Positions 34,318 to 43,046 of a stretch of DNA of 64,000 nt are shown one piece after another. The notes under the pieces were generated by a model that saw only the letters and a program-made list of their open reading frames with translations, did not search any database and was not told the DNA's origin. This stretch comes from Flavilitoribacter sp020436695 (GTDB taxonomy: Bacteria > Bacteroidota > Bacteroidia > Chitinophagales > Saprospiraceae), in the NCBI GenBank assembly GCA_041392665.1, contig JAWKLQ010000003.1, forward strand, positions 310,001-374,000. Reading direction: 5' to 3'. Positions within the stretch are counted from its first letter, which is position 1; each line of letters begins with the position of its first letter. Made by a program: the position numbers and the translations under genes.

Positions 34318-35688
34318 ATGAAAAATCACAATTACTTTAGCTTTAGCGCATTAGTCATACTATTGATCAGTTTGATCCATGCCGCTCCTACTACCGATAA
34401 AGAGATCACGCTACAGGCTGAGATCCTGGGATGCGGCAACGTCATGCATCTTTATCAATTCGATGGTTTCGGATTTGCCCTCGTTCAATCGGCCCAAAAT
34501 GATAAACAGAACTTCAGGTTTACGGTGCCGGCGGGAGAGCCCGGGTTTTACTACATTGGCCCCAGTGATCGCAATGCCGTTCCACTCATTCTTGGCCAGG
34601 AAGAGGAAGTTACGGTACGCGGCAACTGTAGTCAGCTGCGCAATCTGGAATTTGTTAATTCCCCCATCAACACTGCCTATCGCGAGCTGAAAACCAAAAT
34701 GGAGGACTTTAATCGCCAGAATTCCCAACTACTACGCAATTTGCAGCGGATACAGAGCGATGATTCCCAAAAAGAGGATCTGCTCAATTCTCTAAAAGCA
34801 CTGGACGATGAACGCATTGCTTTTCTGGAAAAGCAAAAAGAGGACAACCCCTTATTCGGTAGCATTGTTTCCCTTAACACTTATCTGAGCTACCCGCACA
34901 ACGGCCAGGAATACGATAGTGAATTGGGATATTTTGCCGACAATTTCTTCCGCTTTGCTGATTTTTCGGATGAGATCTACGGTAAAAGCCCCTGGACCTA
35001 CGAAAGCTTCAAAGGTTATGCTACCACCCTCAGCAGCGTAGGGCTGCCGGATGAACTGCACCAACATTACATGGAAAAAGCGCTGGATAAAATACCGGCA
35101 GCATCCCGCGCCCAGAAACTGGCCTACGCCGGTTTGCTTGCGGCATTAAAACAAAAAAACCACGCCAATTATATCTACTTCGCCGACCGCTTCATTGAAG
35201 GTTTCCGGGCTACAGAACCCGAACTTACCACCCGTCTGAAAAAGGAACTGGAAGATTCCCGCAATCTGATGATAGGCGGCGTTGCACCTGATTTCACCCA
35301 ACAAAATCCGGAAGGAATAGACCTATCCCTGAGTGACCTGCGCGGCAAAGTGATATTGCTCGACTTCTGGGCCAGTTGGTGCGGGCCCTGCCGGCGGGAA
35401 AATCCCAATGTGGTTCGGGTGTACGAGAAATACAAGGACAAAGGCTTCGACATACTGAGTGTCAGTCTGGATAAGACCAAGGATCGCTGGTTACAGGCCA
35501 TTGAGCAGGACAATATGGTCTGGCACCACGTCAGCGATCTGAAAGGATGGCAAAACGAAGTCGCCCAAACTTATGGGGTGAGTTCCATTCCTCATACCAT
35601 TCTGCTGGACGCCGACGGTAAGATACTGGCCCGCAATTTAAGAGGGGCACAGCTGGAGCAAAAACTGGCGGAGTTATTCGGGCAGTAG
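34318..35688 (+). CDS. TlpA-type thiol-disulfide protein with DUF4369 N-terminus
   Basis: This 456-residue exported protein has a signal peptide (cleavage near IHAAPT), an N-terminal DUF4369-like beta domain (about 28-125), a helical linker with charged coiled-coil character (about 125-200), and a C-terminal AhpC/TSA-thioredoxin domain (about 315-456) with WASWCGPCRRENPN (Cys about 355 and 358) and the cis-Pro motif SSIPHTIL. It probably maintains reduced cysteines or cytochrome c haem sites in the periplasm. It has its own consensus promoter and a strong bidirectional terminator, so it is a single-gene unit. Confidence 0.9.
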   Translation: MKNHNYFSFSALVILLISLIHAAPTTDKEITLQAEILGCGNVMHLYQFDGFGFALVQSAQNDKQNFRFTVPAGEPGFYYIGPSDRNAVPLILGQEEEVTVRGNCSQLRNLEFVNSPINTAYRELKTKMEDFNRQNSQLLRNLQRIQSDDSQKEDLLNSLKALDDERIAFLEKQKEDNPLFGSIVSLNTYLSYPHNGQEYDSELGYFADNFFRFADFSDEIYGKSPWTYESFKGYATTLSSVGLPDELHQHYMEKALDKIPAASRAQKLAYAGLLAALKQKNHANYIYFADRFIEGFRATEPELTTRLKKELEDSRNLMIGGVAPDFTQQNPEGIDLSLSDLRGKVILLDFWASWCGPCRRENPNVVRVYEKYKDKGFDILSVSLDKTKDRWLQAIEQDNMVWHHVSDLKGWQNEVAQTYGVSSIPHTILLDADGKILARNLRGAQLEQKLAELFGQ

Positions 35689-35717
35689 GGAGTTTCTGGA
35701 GAATTATTGAGGCATTT

Positions 35718-35772
35718 AGAAATTAAAACGCTGAGTTCATATTATGGAAATGAACTCAGCGTTTTAATTTCT
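35718..35772. terminator. Bidirectional terminator with perfect 22-bp stem
   Basis: The arm at 35718-35739 (AGAAATTAAAACGCTGAGTT...) is repeated exactly in inverse at 35751-35772 with an 11-nt loop. It sits between the convergent thioredoxin-like and M16 protease genes, with A/T-rich tracts on both sides of the GC core, so it can end both transcripts. Confidence 0.9.
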
Positions 35773-35809
35773 ACATCTCTCTACTACCCATTTTCAATCG
35801 TGAAAACCG

Positions 35810-37060
35810 CTACGCTTCAGCCGTTTGACACCGGTAGTACAACTGCGAGCAATTATCCTCAGTCAGCACCTGCCGGGCCACCCGCTGAATATCGTCGGAA
35901 GTAACGCGCTGATACTGTAGGTTCTCTTCATTGATGAGCGCCGCGTCACCCAGCAGTTCATAAAAGGCCAGGTTGATGGCTTTATTAAGCACATTGAGCT
36001 CGGAGAAAGTCAGATTGGTCTCTGCCTTGTTCTTGATCTTTTGCAATTCCCTTTCGGAAACGCCCTCTGCTTTCATTTCTTCGATCACCCGCCAAATGGC
36101 TGCTTCGGCCGTTTCGAGCGATACGCCTTCCGAAGGACGTCCTTCAATGATCAGCAAACCGGGGTCGACACTTCCGGTCACGTAGCAGTCAATAGAAGCA
36201 AACAGCTGCTCCGTTTTGAGCAATTGCCGGTACAGTCGGCTGGAAGGCCCATTGCAGAGTATATCCGATAACAGATCGGCAACGTAATAGTCCGGATGCA
36301 GACGATCTTCCACGTGGAAAGCCAGATAGAGTGCATCGGTAGGAATATTAGTAGAGTCGCTGATCCTTCTTTCCAGACGCTTTTGCGGGGGTTCGGGTTC
36401 GAGCCGTCGCTGCGGTGTATGCCCGGCGGGAATGTCACCGAACCATTTTTCGGTGAGCCGGCATACTGCTTCCGGATCTACAGCACCGCTCACCACCAGA
36501 ATAGCATTATTAGGCCGGTAATATTTGAAGTAGAACGCTTTTACATCCTCCATCGTGGCATCTTCCACGTGCTTGGGCACTTTACCGATCGTGGGCCACT
36601 GGTAAGGATGTACCTTATAGGCCATCGCCGACAGATGGTGCCAGGCATCCCCATAGGGCTGATTCAGGCAGCTTTCCTTGAACTCTTCCACTACCACCTT
36701 TCGCTGCACATCGAGTACCTGCTCGTCGAAGTTCAGACTGTACATCCGATCGGACTCCAGCCACAAGGCTACTTCCAGGTTGGCCGCCGGCAGCACATTA
36801 TAGAAGTTGGTGATGTCATTATTGGTGAATGCATTATTTTCTCCTCCTGCCATCTGAATGGGTCCGTCAAAATCGGGGACGTTGGCGGAGCCACCGAACA
36901 TCAGATGTTCAAACAGGTGGGCGAAGCCGGTCTTCTCCGGCGATTCATCCTTCGATCCTACGTTGTACAGTATATTTACAGCCACCATGGGAGTGCTCTC
37001 ATCCTCATGCACCAGCAATCGAAGGCCGTTATTCAATTGAAATCGCGAAAACTGGATCAC
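35810..37060 (-). CDS. M16 family zinc metallopeptidase
   Basis: This 416-residue pitrilysin/insulinase-type protease has the inverted zinc motif HLFEHLMFG (His48, Glu51, His52) and a distal Glu near 125 (VVVEEFKES). The second half is the usual non-catalytic paired domain. The chain ends near residue 416, the length of mitochondrial-processing-peptidase-like bacterial M16B proteins. No signal peptide is visible, so it may be cytoplasmic. It degrades peptides in a clamshell chamber. It shares a bidirectional terminator with the thioredoxin gene and diverges from a small unknown gene. Confidence 0.9.
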   Translation of the reverse strand: MIQFSRFQLNNGLRLLVHEDESTPMVAVNILYNVGSKDESPEKTGFAHLFEHLMFGGSANVPDFDGPIQMAGGENNAFTNNDITNFYNVLPAANLEVALWLESDRMYSLNFDEQVLDVQRKVVVEEFKESCLNQPYGDAWHHLSAMAYKVHPYQWPTIGKVPKHVEDATMEDVKAFYFKYYRPNNAILVVSGAVDPEAVCRLTEKWFGDIPAGHTPQRRLEPEPPQKRLERRISDSTNIPTDALYLAFHVEDRLHPDYYVADLLSDILCNGPSSRLYRQLLKTEQLFASIDCYVTGSVDPGLLIIEGRPSEGVSLETAEAAIWRVIEEMKAEGVSERELQKIKNKAETNLTFSELNVLNKAINLAFYELLGDAALINEENLQYQRVTSDDIQRVARQVLTEDNCSQLYYRCQTAEA

Positions 37061-37076
37061 GTTTGTTTTTTTTCTG

Positions 37077-37084
37077 CAAAGCTA
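37077..37084 (-). promoter_or_regulatory. Bacteroidota -7 element for the M16 gene
   Basis: On the minus strand this reads TAGCTTTG, a full TAnnTTTG match, 17 bp before the ATG at 37060. The nearest upstream TTG is too close to serve as -33. Confidence 0.45.
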
Positions 37085-37163
37085 AGAATTACAACTTCAG
37101 TACACCAAAATAAAACACTTCTGCATCTTTAGGGTTGTAATACATCCACAAATCTACTCCATT

Positions 37164-37658
37164 GTGAGGACACTAGTTTCCAGCATGATCCTGCTCTTAG
37201 TGGGCCTGGGCATCTTTTTCTGTTGCCAGTGGGTGCCTTCCGGCGGGTCGACCGTAGAAAATTATTGGTTGCACGGTGATACGCTCTTAATCCGTCTGAG
37301 CGACGGTACAGGCTGGGAAATGGAGGTCTATCGGGAAGGTAGAGGTGATATTCGCTACGGCCGTCATCCTAACAATGTACTGACATTCGAGCAATTGGGT
37401 TTACATTTTGATTCGCTGTGCAGGCACCTGGAAGGTAGCCACAAAAAAGAAAAAAATAAATCCTTTCGTCCGGCGAGGGTAGCTTATCTGGTTAGCGATG
37501 CGAAAGATGAACACACCGAGATCCTGAATAATCTGGAGCTGGGGAAGGAACTGTTCCAGATTGCCTTTGAAGCGGGTTTGGAGGGAAAAGGAGACTTAAG
37601 GGCCAAAAGACGGATGCATAAGTTGTTCCTTACGCGGCCTCCTTTCGGTAAGCAATAA
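37164..37658 (+). CDS. Hypothetical membrane-anchored protein
   Basis: This 164-residue protein has one N-terminal hydrophobic segment (about 4-22, with CC near its end, not a convincing lipobox) and a hydrophilic remainder. Basic stretches (KKEKNKSFRP, KAKRR-like) and a helical C-terminal half are visible; no domain was recognised. It starts with GTG at 37164; an ATG at 37185 is possible but would shorten the membrane segment. It is divergent from the M16 gene and followed by tandem hairpins. Confidence 0.6.
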   Translation: MRTLVSSMILLLVGLGIFFCCQWVPSGGSTVENYWLHGDTLLIRLSDGTGWEMEVYREGRGDIRYGRHPNNVLTFEQLGLHFDSLCRHLEGSHKKEKNKSFRPARVAYLVSDAKDEHTEILNNLELGKELFQIAFEAGLEGKGDLRAKRRMHKLFLTRPPFGKQ

Positions 37659-37754
37659 TATTGGGTATAGAAAGTCCGGGGCTATACCCCGGTTATAAGA
37701 ATTGGTAGTTTTTCGACGACTTCCACGGGGGTATTCCGCTTCGGCGGGATGCCC

Positions 37755-37832
37755 TTTTTTCATAGTTGTGGCATACTTTGGAAGTGTGCCACAACTATGA
37801 AAAAAGGCCGCCAACTCCGGAAGCTGGCGGCC
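37755..37832 (+). terminator. Two adjacent perfect hairpins
   Basis: A 19-bp arm at 37755-37773 (TTTTTTCATAGTTGTGGCA) pairs with 37787-37805. Directly after it, GGCCGCCA (37806-37813) pairs with TGGCGGCC (37825-37832). Both could terminate the small gene upstream. The first has T- and A-runs on either side and works in both directions. Confidence 0.7.
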
Positions 37833-37837
37833 TTGAA

Positions 37838-38062
37838 ATGAAAAATCTATTGAAGGAAAACAGTGTTCGTATTAATGTGCGATTTTACCTTTTCCGCTAT
37901 TCACTCTCCTCAAAAGTTAAAAAAGAACCGGTCGGGATAGGCCAGCACATTTTGTATTTTTATATTCGGCACTATCGAAGTCCCTTAGGATCTTTGGGAT
38001 TACGCTGCCGAAACCTACCAATAAGAAGCGAGGCAGGCTTCCCCAACCGGTTCAGGTATTAA
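37838..38062 (+). CDS. Doubtful small basic protein
   Basis: This is a frame of 74 residues starting MKNLLKENSVRIN just after the hairpins, rich in Arg/Tyr/Phe. It has no recognised domain, and an inverted GAACCGGT/ACCGGTTC pair lies inside it. It is probably not a gene, but it is the only frame of note in the 541-bp gap 37659-38199. Confidence 0.15.
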   Translation: MKNLLKENSVRINVRFYLFRYSLSSKVKKEPVGIGQHILYFYIRHYRSPLGSLGLRCRNLPIRSEAGFPNRFRY

Positions 38063-38199
38063 ATCGCTGTGAAAAATTTTGGGCTGCCCTTTGGCAGCTA
38101 TATTCGTTTCATGGAATTTGCATACAGTTATATAGTAGATTCCATGAATGAATCATTCGCTGCCTGAAGAAGGAGTTTTTTTTAAAAAAAATATTGCCC

Positions 38200-38838
38200 T
38201 TACAGAATACCTTGATTTACAGCATATAACACCAGCTCGGATGAGCTGCCGATGGCGAGTTTTTTCATGATCTTTTTGCGGTGAGTATATACGGTGTGCA
38301 CACTGAGATTCAATTCACCCGCAATTTCTTTGGCAATAAGCCCTTTGGCAATGAGGCGGACGATCTCTATTTCACGGCTGGTCAGCGGAGTGGGAGCACA
38401 ATTTTCTTCCTCCTTCGAGAAGGATTTTTCCAGGAGGTAGTCAACTACTTTGGTGCAGAAAAACTTCTCCCCTTTAGCTGTAGCATTTACCGCATCGATG
38501 ATCTCCTCTTCTCCACAGGTCTTGGTGATAAAACTACTGACACCATTCTCCAGTACCCGATAAATGCTTTGCTTTTCATTATCTGCGGAAATGATCAATA
38601 TATTGGTGCGCGGGGATCGCTGCTTGATGGCCATGACCGTTTCGTGCTGAAAACTATCCGGCTGATTGTAGTCCATGATCACGATCCGGGGCTGTTGCTC
38701 CTGGATGAGCTCCAGTAACTCTTCTTCATCACTTGCCTCACCTACAACTTCTACATTACCAGCTTGCCCTAATACCTGCTTCAGGCCGGTTCTCACCAGA
38801 TGCTGCTCATCTGCCAAAACTACAGTAATACTGTCCAT
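38200..38838 (-). CDS. NarL/FixJ-type response regulator
   Basis: This 212-residue regulator has a receiver domain (1-120) with Asp10/Glu11, phospho-Asp56 in IVIMDYNQ, the switch Thr/Ser region LIISADNEK and Lys in SSFITKTC. A LuxR-type helix-turn-helix follows (about 145-205; LTSREIEIVRLIAKGLIAKE, SVHTVYTHRKKIMKKL). The ATG at 38838 is preferred to the frame start at 38883, which would add a non-conserved extension. No partner kinase adjoins it, so it is an orphan. It may control the downstream-oriented DUF1800 operon, but this is not shown. Confidence 0.9.
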   Translation of the reverse strand: MDSITVVLADEQHLVRTGLKQVLGQAGNVEVVGEASDEEELLELIQEQQPRIVIMDYNQPDSFQHETVMAIKQRSPRTNILIISADNEKQSIYRVLENGVSSFITKTCGEEEIIDAVNATAKGEKFFCTKVVDYLLEKSFSKEEENCAPTPLTSREIEIVRLIAKGLIAKEIAGELNLSVHTVYTHRKKIMKKLAIGSSSELVLYAVNQGIL

Positions 38839-39774
38839 AACCCCGGAATTGACGAACTTCTTAAATAAATAGGTGTAGGCCACAAGTCATAAGCCAGTTT
38901 ACTGCTTATGAAGGAATTTCGAAAACCTGCTTAATTAATGCGGTTTACCTTGTTTTTTGCAGTTATCTGAATGTTAGCGACTTATGAATTGCAACCAGAG
39001 ACTTTTCAGACTAATTTATAATTTAAACGTGAAATTACGGCTGATTCGTCATTCCCGCAAATTTATTTAGACTTAATTTAAATAAACAGGTTTACTCGCC
39101 TAAACAGCAGAAAAAACACGAAACTTGCAAAAAAATTAAAAAAATCCGCCCCCAAAGATAACATGCCCCTAAAAAATACCGTTGGTAATTCGTATGTTTG
39201 GTCTTATGCTAGTAAGGCCGCTTACAAGAATGACCACTGCATAGTTCAATTAGGAGGGAAAATTTGCCGGTCATTTACCCATTTGCATATCTTAAAGATT
39301 GAATGCGGCTAGTTCTGCTAATTGAAATACGCTTCATTTACGACAACTAATACTATCGAAAACTTAAATGATCGGATCTTTTGAGGTCGGATCTTAAATG
39401 CGGAAATTATTATCCGGCTTATGTGATAATAATGCTACCGCCCTTTCAGCTGATCCCCCCATCATCAGTTGGAGCTTTTACAATCCTATACCGCCTTTTC
39501 AAGTACGATCCAATAGACCTTACTGTCACTGGTACTACCGGTAGCAGGCAATGTTCTATTGTCCGATGTTCCTCTCCAGCATCGTCTTAAAGCCCTTACA
39601 GAATAATAACATATCAGAAAGTTCATAGTCCGTTTTAACTTTTTTCTGTGTGCCTCCAGTTGTTACAAATACAATTTGATCATCGACCCATTGAACATAT
39701 TGAATTTCCCAAGATAGCACATTAACTACAGCTTTATTATCCAACTATCTTAACTTTAAAACAAAGTGGGACTG
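38839..39774. other. Long AT-rich intergenic region
   Basis: These 936 bp between the regulator and the DUF1800 gene hold a TATGTTTG element at 39193-39200 (plus strand) with no obvious -33 partner. A weak minus-strand frame of 62 residues lies at 39556-39744; its EIQYVQWVDDQIVFVTTGG recalls the start of a LytTR domain, but it begins at TTG right after a stop. The region may hold a long regulated leader for the operon or decayed regulator DNA. Confidence 0.4.
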
Positions 39775-41580
39775 ATGAAAAATGTCTTTTTATCCCTATG
39801 TATTCCCCTCCTTATTGCCCTTGGCCTGTTGATAGGCTCCGATGTTAAAGCCCAGCTGTATTACGATTATTACGGCAACGGACACAACACTGGAATGAAA
39901 GTAAAATCGAGTGGATCGAACACGGCCATGTCCGACGAGACCCTTACCGGTACTGGCATCACGCCGGACAGAGCCGGAGCTTCCCGGTTTCTGGCACAGG
40001 CGACCCTGGGTCATAACCTGACAGATATCAACACTATCACCAGTGACGGTATTGAAGCCTGGATCGATGCGCAGATGAGTATGCCCTACACCCGATTCAG
40101 CAAAGCCGTACAGGACAATCAGCTTTACATCCGGGGCATCCTGGGCGATGAATTTAACCGAGGTGAACTCAACAACTTCACTTTTTATACCAAGGTTTTC
40201 TCCGAAGAAGATAAGTTACGCCAAAAAATGGCCAGCGCCTTGCTACAGGTCATGGTGATCTCCCTGCAGGTGCAACAGATCGGCATTAACGGCTACGAGG
40301 CCTCTACATATTACGATATTTTTTACGATGGCGCTTTCGGAAATTACCGCGATATTTTGGAAAAAGTCACGCTGCACCCCATGATGGGCGTGTACCTCAG
40401 TCATTTCCGCAACGCACAGGCCAATTATACCCGCAATACCTATCCGGATGAAAACTACGCCCGGGAGATCATGCAATTGTTCACCATCGGCCTGGTACAA
40501 CTCAACCTGGATGGTACGCCGAAACTGGACAGTGAAGGCAAAGAAATACCAACTTACGATAATGATGATATTCGGGAAATAGCTAAAGTATTTACCGGCC
40601 TGGCCGGTGCCGAAAGAGAGGATGGCTCGGCGCCCAGCTTCACTTATAATGCCGATCAGGTCAATCTGGCACTACCCATGCTGCTCTTTCCGGTAGAGCA
40701 CGATATTACCGAAAAAAGCATCATCAATGACATCGTACTTCCTCCGGGAAGATCGGGACTGGATGACCTGGAAGCAACCCTCGACATCCTCTTCAATCAT
40801 CCTAATGTAGGGCCTTTTGTCAGCATCCGTCTCATTCAACAATTTGTCAAATCTAACCCTAGCCCCGCATATGTCAAACGCGTAGCCACTGTTTTTAATG
40901 ACAACGGCAAGGGCGTTCGCGGCGATATGGGAGCCGTTATCAAAGCGATCCTACTCGATCCCGAGGCACGAGAGTGTGATTGGAGCGAGCGCCCGGAAAG
41001 CGGTAAACTCTTACAGCCTTACGAACGCTTTACCAAACTATTCTGTGCTTTCACATTGGCTACTAATTCGGGCAAGTTCTTTCTCAGAGACGAAGAATAT
41101 TTCGGTAAATTAGGCCAGTCATTTTTCAATTCTCCCAGTGTATTCAATTTCTTTTCGCCCTTCTTTGCCGAAGAGAAAGTGGTTAAACCGATGGGGCTGG
41201 TATCTCCGGAATTTGAAATATTCAATTCCGTAACTTCCATCGAATATTTCAACCAAATGGAGGATCGGGTAAAGGGTATTCCTTTCGATAATAAAACCCA
41301 GCGAAATGGTGAGGGAGATTTGACGACTAATAATCGAGACAAACCTCAATATAACTTCAAGAAAGAATTACAGGTCTTGAACAATGAGGGCATTTCCGGA
41401 TTGATGAATCACCTCAATATCCTCCTGTGTCGCGGACAGTTATCCAACCGCTCCAGTTCTATCATTCAGAACTCCTTGCAGCAATACCGGAATAACATCA
41501 CGGATTACACCAATCTTGATCTGATCAAAGATGCCGTGTACTTCATCTGTGTATCCCCTGATTTCATCATCCAAAACTAA
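39775..41580 (+). CDS. DUF1800 family secreted protein
   Basis: This 601-residue protein has a signal peptide (cleavage near VKAQ) and the DUF1800 core (about 65-560). Typical family pieces are ASRFLAQATLG, WIDAQM, RQKMASALLQVMVIS, NYAREIMQLFTIGL and LVSIRLIQQFV-like (here FVSIRLIQQFVKSNP). DUF1800 genes are almost always followed by DUF1501 genes, in Bacteroidota, Planctomycetes and others, and their shared function is unknown. The ATG at 39775 is preferred to GTG at 39766. Seven bases separate it from the DUF1501 gene start region, and the third gene follows 39 bp later, so the three form an operon. Confidence 0.9.
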   Translation: MKNVFLSLCIPLLIALGLLIGSDVKAQLYYDYYGNGHNTGMKVKSSGSNTAMSDETLTGTGITPDRAGASRFLAQATLGHNLTDINTITSDGIEAWIDAQMSMPYTRFSKAVQDNQLYIRGILGDEFNRGELNNFTFYTKVFSEEDKLRQKMASALLQVMVISLQVQQIGINGYEASTYYDIFYDGAFGNYRDILEKVTLHPMMGVYLSHFRNAQANYTRNTYPDENYAREIMQLFTIGLVQLNLDGTPKLDSEGKEIPTYDNDDIREIAKVFTGLAGAEREDGSAPSFTYNADQVNLALPMLLFPVEHDITEKSIINDIVLPPGRSGLDDLEATLDILFNHPNVGPFVSIRLIQQFVKSNPSPAYVKRVATVFNDNGKGVRGDMGAVIKAILLDPEARECDWSERPESGKLLQPYERFTKLFCAFTLATNSGKFFLRDEEYFGKLGQSFFNSPSVFNFFSPFFAEEKVVKPMGLVSPEFEIFNSVTSIEYFNQMEDRVKGIPFDNKTQRNGEGDLTTNNRDKPQYNFKKELQVLNNEGISGLMNHLNILLCRGQLSNRSSSIIQNSLQQYRNNITDYTNLDLIKDAVYFICVSPDFIIQN

Positions 41581-41588
41581 AGATCGAC

Positions 41589-43007
41589 ATGTCACATAAA
41601 CACTATAATAGAAGAGATTTTATGGGTCTCCTGGGCGGCGGTTGTGCGTCTATGGGCCTGACCACTCTACTCAATGGAATAACCAATATGGGTTTGGTGA
41701 GCGCAGCCGCTGCGGCCAATACCAGCCCTTTTTCGCCTCCCGTAGGCTATCGTGCACTGGTGTGTATCCTGCTTGGCGGCGGCAATGACAGCTTTAATAT
41801 GCTCGTACCGCGGGGCCAGTCGGAATACGATGAATACCGCCGGGTGCGCGGCTCGATGGCCATCCCACAAGCCAACCTTTTGCCGATAAATCCGGTCAAT
41901 TCCGATGGTAAGGAATACGGCTTGAATCCAAGTATGCCTTATGTGCAGCAACTGTTTGAATCCGGAGATGCCGCTTTTGTGGCCAATGTAGGTACCCTGG
42001 TAGAACCTACCACAGTGGCAAAATTCCGGGACCGCTCGGTGGAAAGGCCACGTTCTCTGTTCTCACACTCCGATCAAACCGACCAGTGGATGACCTCCGT
42101 ACCGCAGGATAAAGCTTCTCTTGGATGGGCCGGACGAATGGCAGATATACTTTACACCAATAACAACAATCAAAACATATCAATGAACCTGTCGCTGGCG
42201 GGTCATAACATTCTGCAGCAGGGACGGCGGGTAGTTCCGCTCACCCTGGATACCGGCGGAAATGGCACCATTTTATTGAACGGTACCGGCAACACCAGTT
42301 TTTACGAGACCCTCAAGCGACAAACCCTGGATAACCTGCTGGACGTCACTTACCAGAATATACTAAAGCAAGCCTATTCCGATACGGTTTTGGGTGCCTT
42401 TGGTAGTTCTATCGAATTGAGTAATGCTATTTCCAGCGGCCAGGCTTTCAATACACCTTTTGTTTCCAACAATGGATTGACCCGACAACTGAACGTAGTT
42501 GCCAAAACGATTGCCGCCAGGAATGTACTTGATGTCAACTATCAGACTTTCTTCGTCACTATGGGTGGTTTTGACACCCACGATGGAGGTATTGCCGGGC
42601 ATGCCAACCGACTACGAGAATTGAACGACGGCATTAATTTCTTTTACGAAGTGCTCAAGGAACTGGGCATGGAAAACAATGTTACCACTTTCACCATTTC
42701 CGATTTCGGTCGCAAACTGGTATCCAATGGTAACGGTACCGATCACGCTTGGGGCGGCAACGCCCTGGTGTTCGGAGGAGAGGTCAACGGCCAGCGTATT
42801 TATGGCCGCTATCCGGATATGTACGCCGGCAATCCCCAGGATCTGGGCGGATCACAGTTGATTCCGACTACCTCAACCGATGAATACTTTGCAGAATTGG
42901 GACTGTGGTTCGGAGCCTCGGCCGCCGATCTGGATCAGATATTGCCGAATATCCGAAATTTCTGGACACCTACTTCCACCGGTCGTCCTCTTGGTATCAT
43001 GAGCTAA
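41589..43007 (+). CDS. DUF1501 family exported protein
   Basis: This 472-residue protein of the alkaline-phosphatase-like DUF1501 superfamily has a twin-arginine-type signal (NRRDFMGLLGGG near residues 7-18, then a hydrophobic stretch to AAAAANT). Core pieces include ALVCILLGGGNDSFNMLVPR, SLFSHSDQTDQW, the metal-site-like VTMGGFDTHD and TTFTISDFGRKL, and GTDHAWGGN. These match the aspartate/histidine ligands of the sulfatase/phosphatase fold. It is partnered with the DUF1800 gene upstream by 8 bp. Export by Tat implies cofactor loading before transport. The substrate is unknown. Confidence 0.9.
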   Translation: MSHKHYNRRDFMGLLGGGCASMGLTTLLNGITNMGLVSAAAAANTSPFSPPVGYRALVCILLGGGNDSFNMLVPRGQSEYDEYRRVRGSMAIPQANLLPINPVNSDGKEYGLNPSMPYVQQLFESGDAAFVANVGTLVEPTTVAKFRDRSVERPRSLFSHSDQTDQWMTSVPQDKASLGWAGRMADILYTNNNNQNISMNLSLAGHNILQQGRRVVPLTLDTGGNGTILLNGTGNTSFYETLKRQTLDNLLDVTYQNILKQAYSDTVLGAFGSSIELSNAISSGQAFNTPFVSNNGLTRQLNVVAKTIAARNVLDVNYQTFFVTMGGFDTHDGGIAGHANRLRELNDGINFFYEVLKELGMENNVTTFTISDFGRKLVSNGNGTDHAWGGNALVFGGEVNGQRIYGRYPDMYAGNPQDLGGSQLIPTTSTDEYFAELGLWFGASAADLDQILPNIRNFWTPTSTGRPLGIMS

Positions 43008-43046
43008 AGCTTGTGTGTTTATCTAAGCTCATCAAAAAGAAATAAA

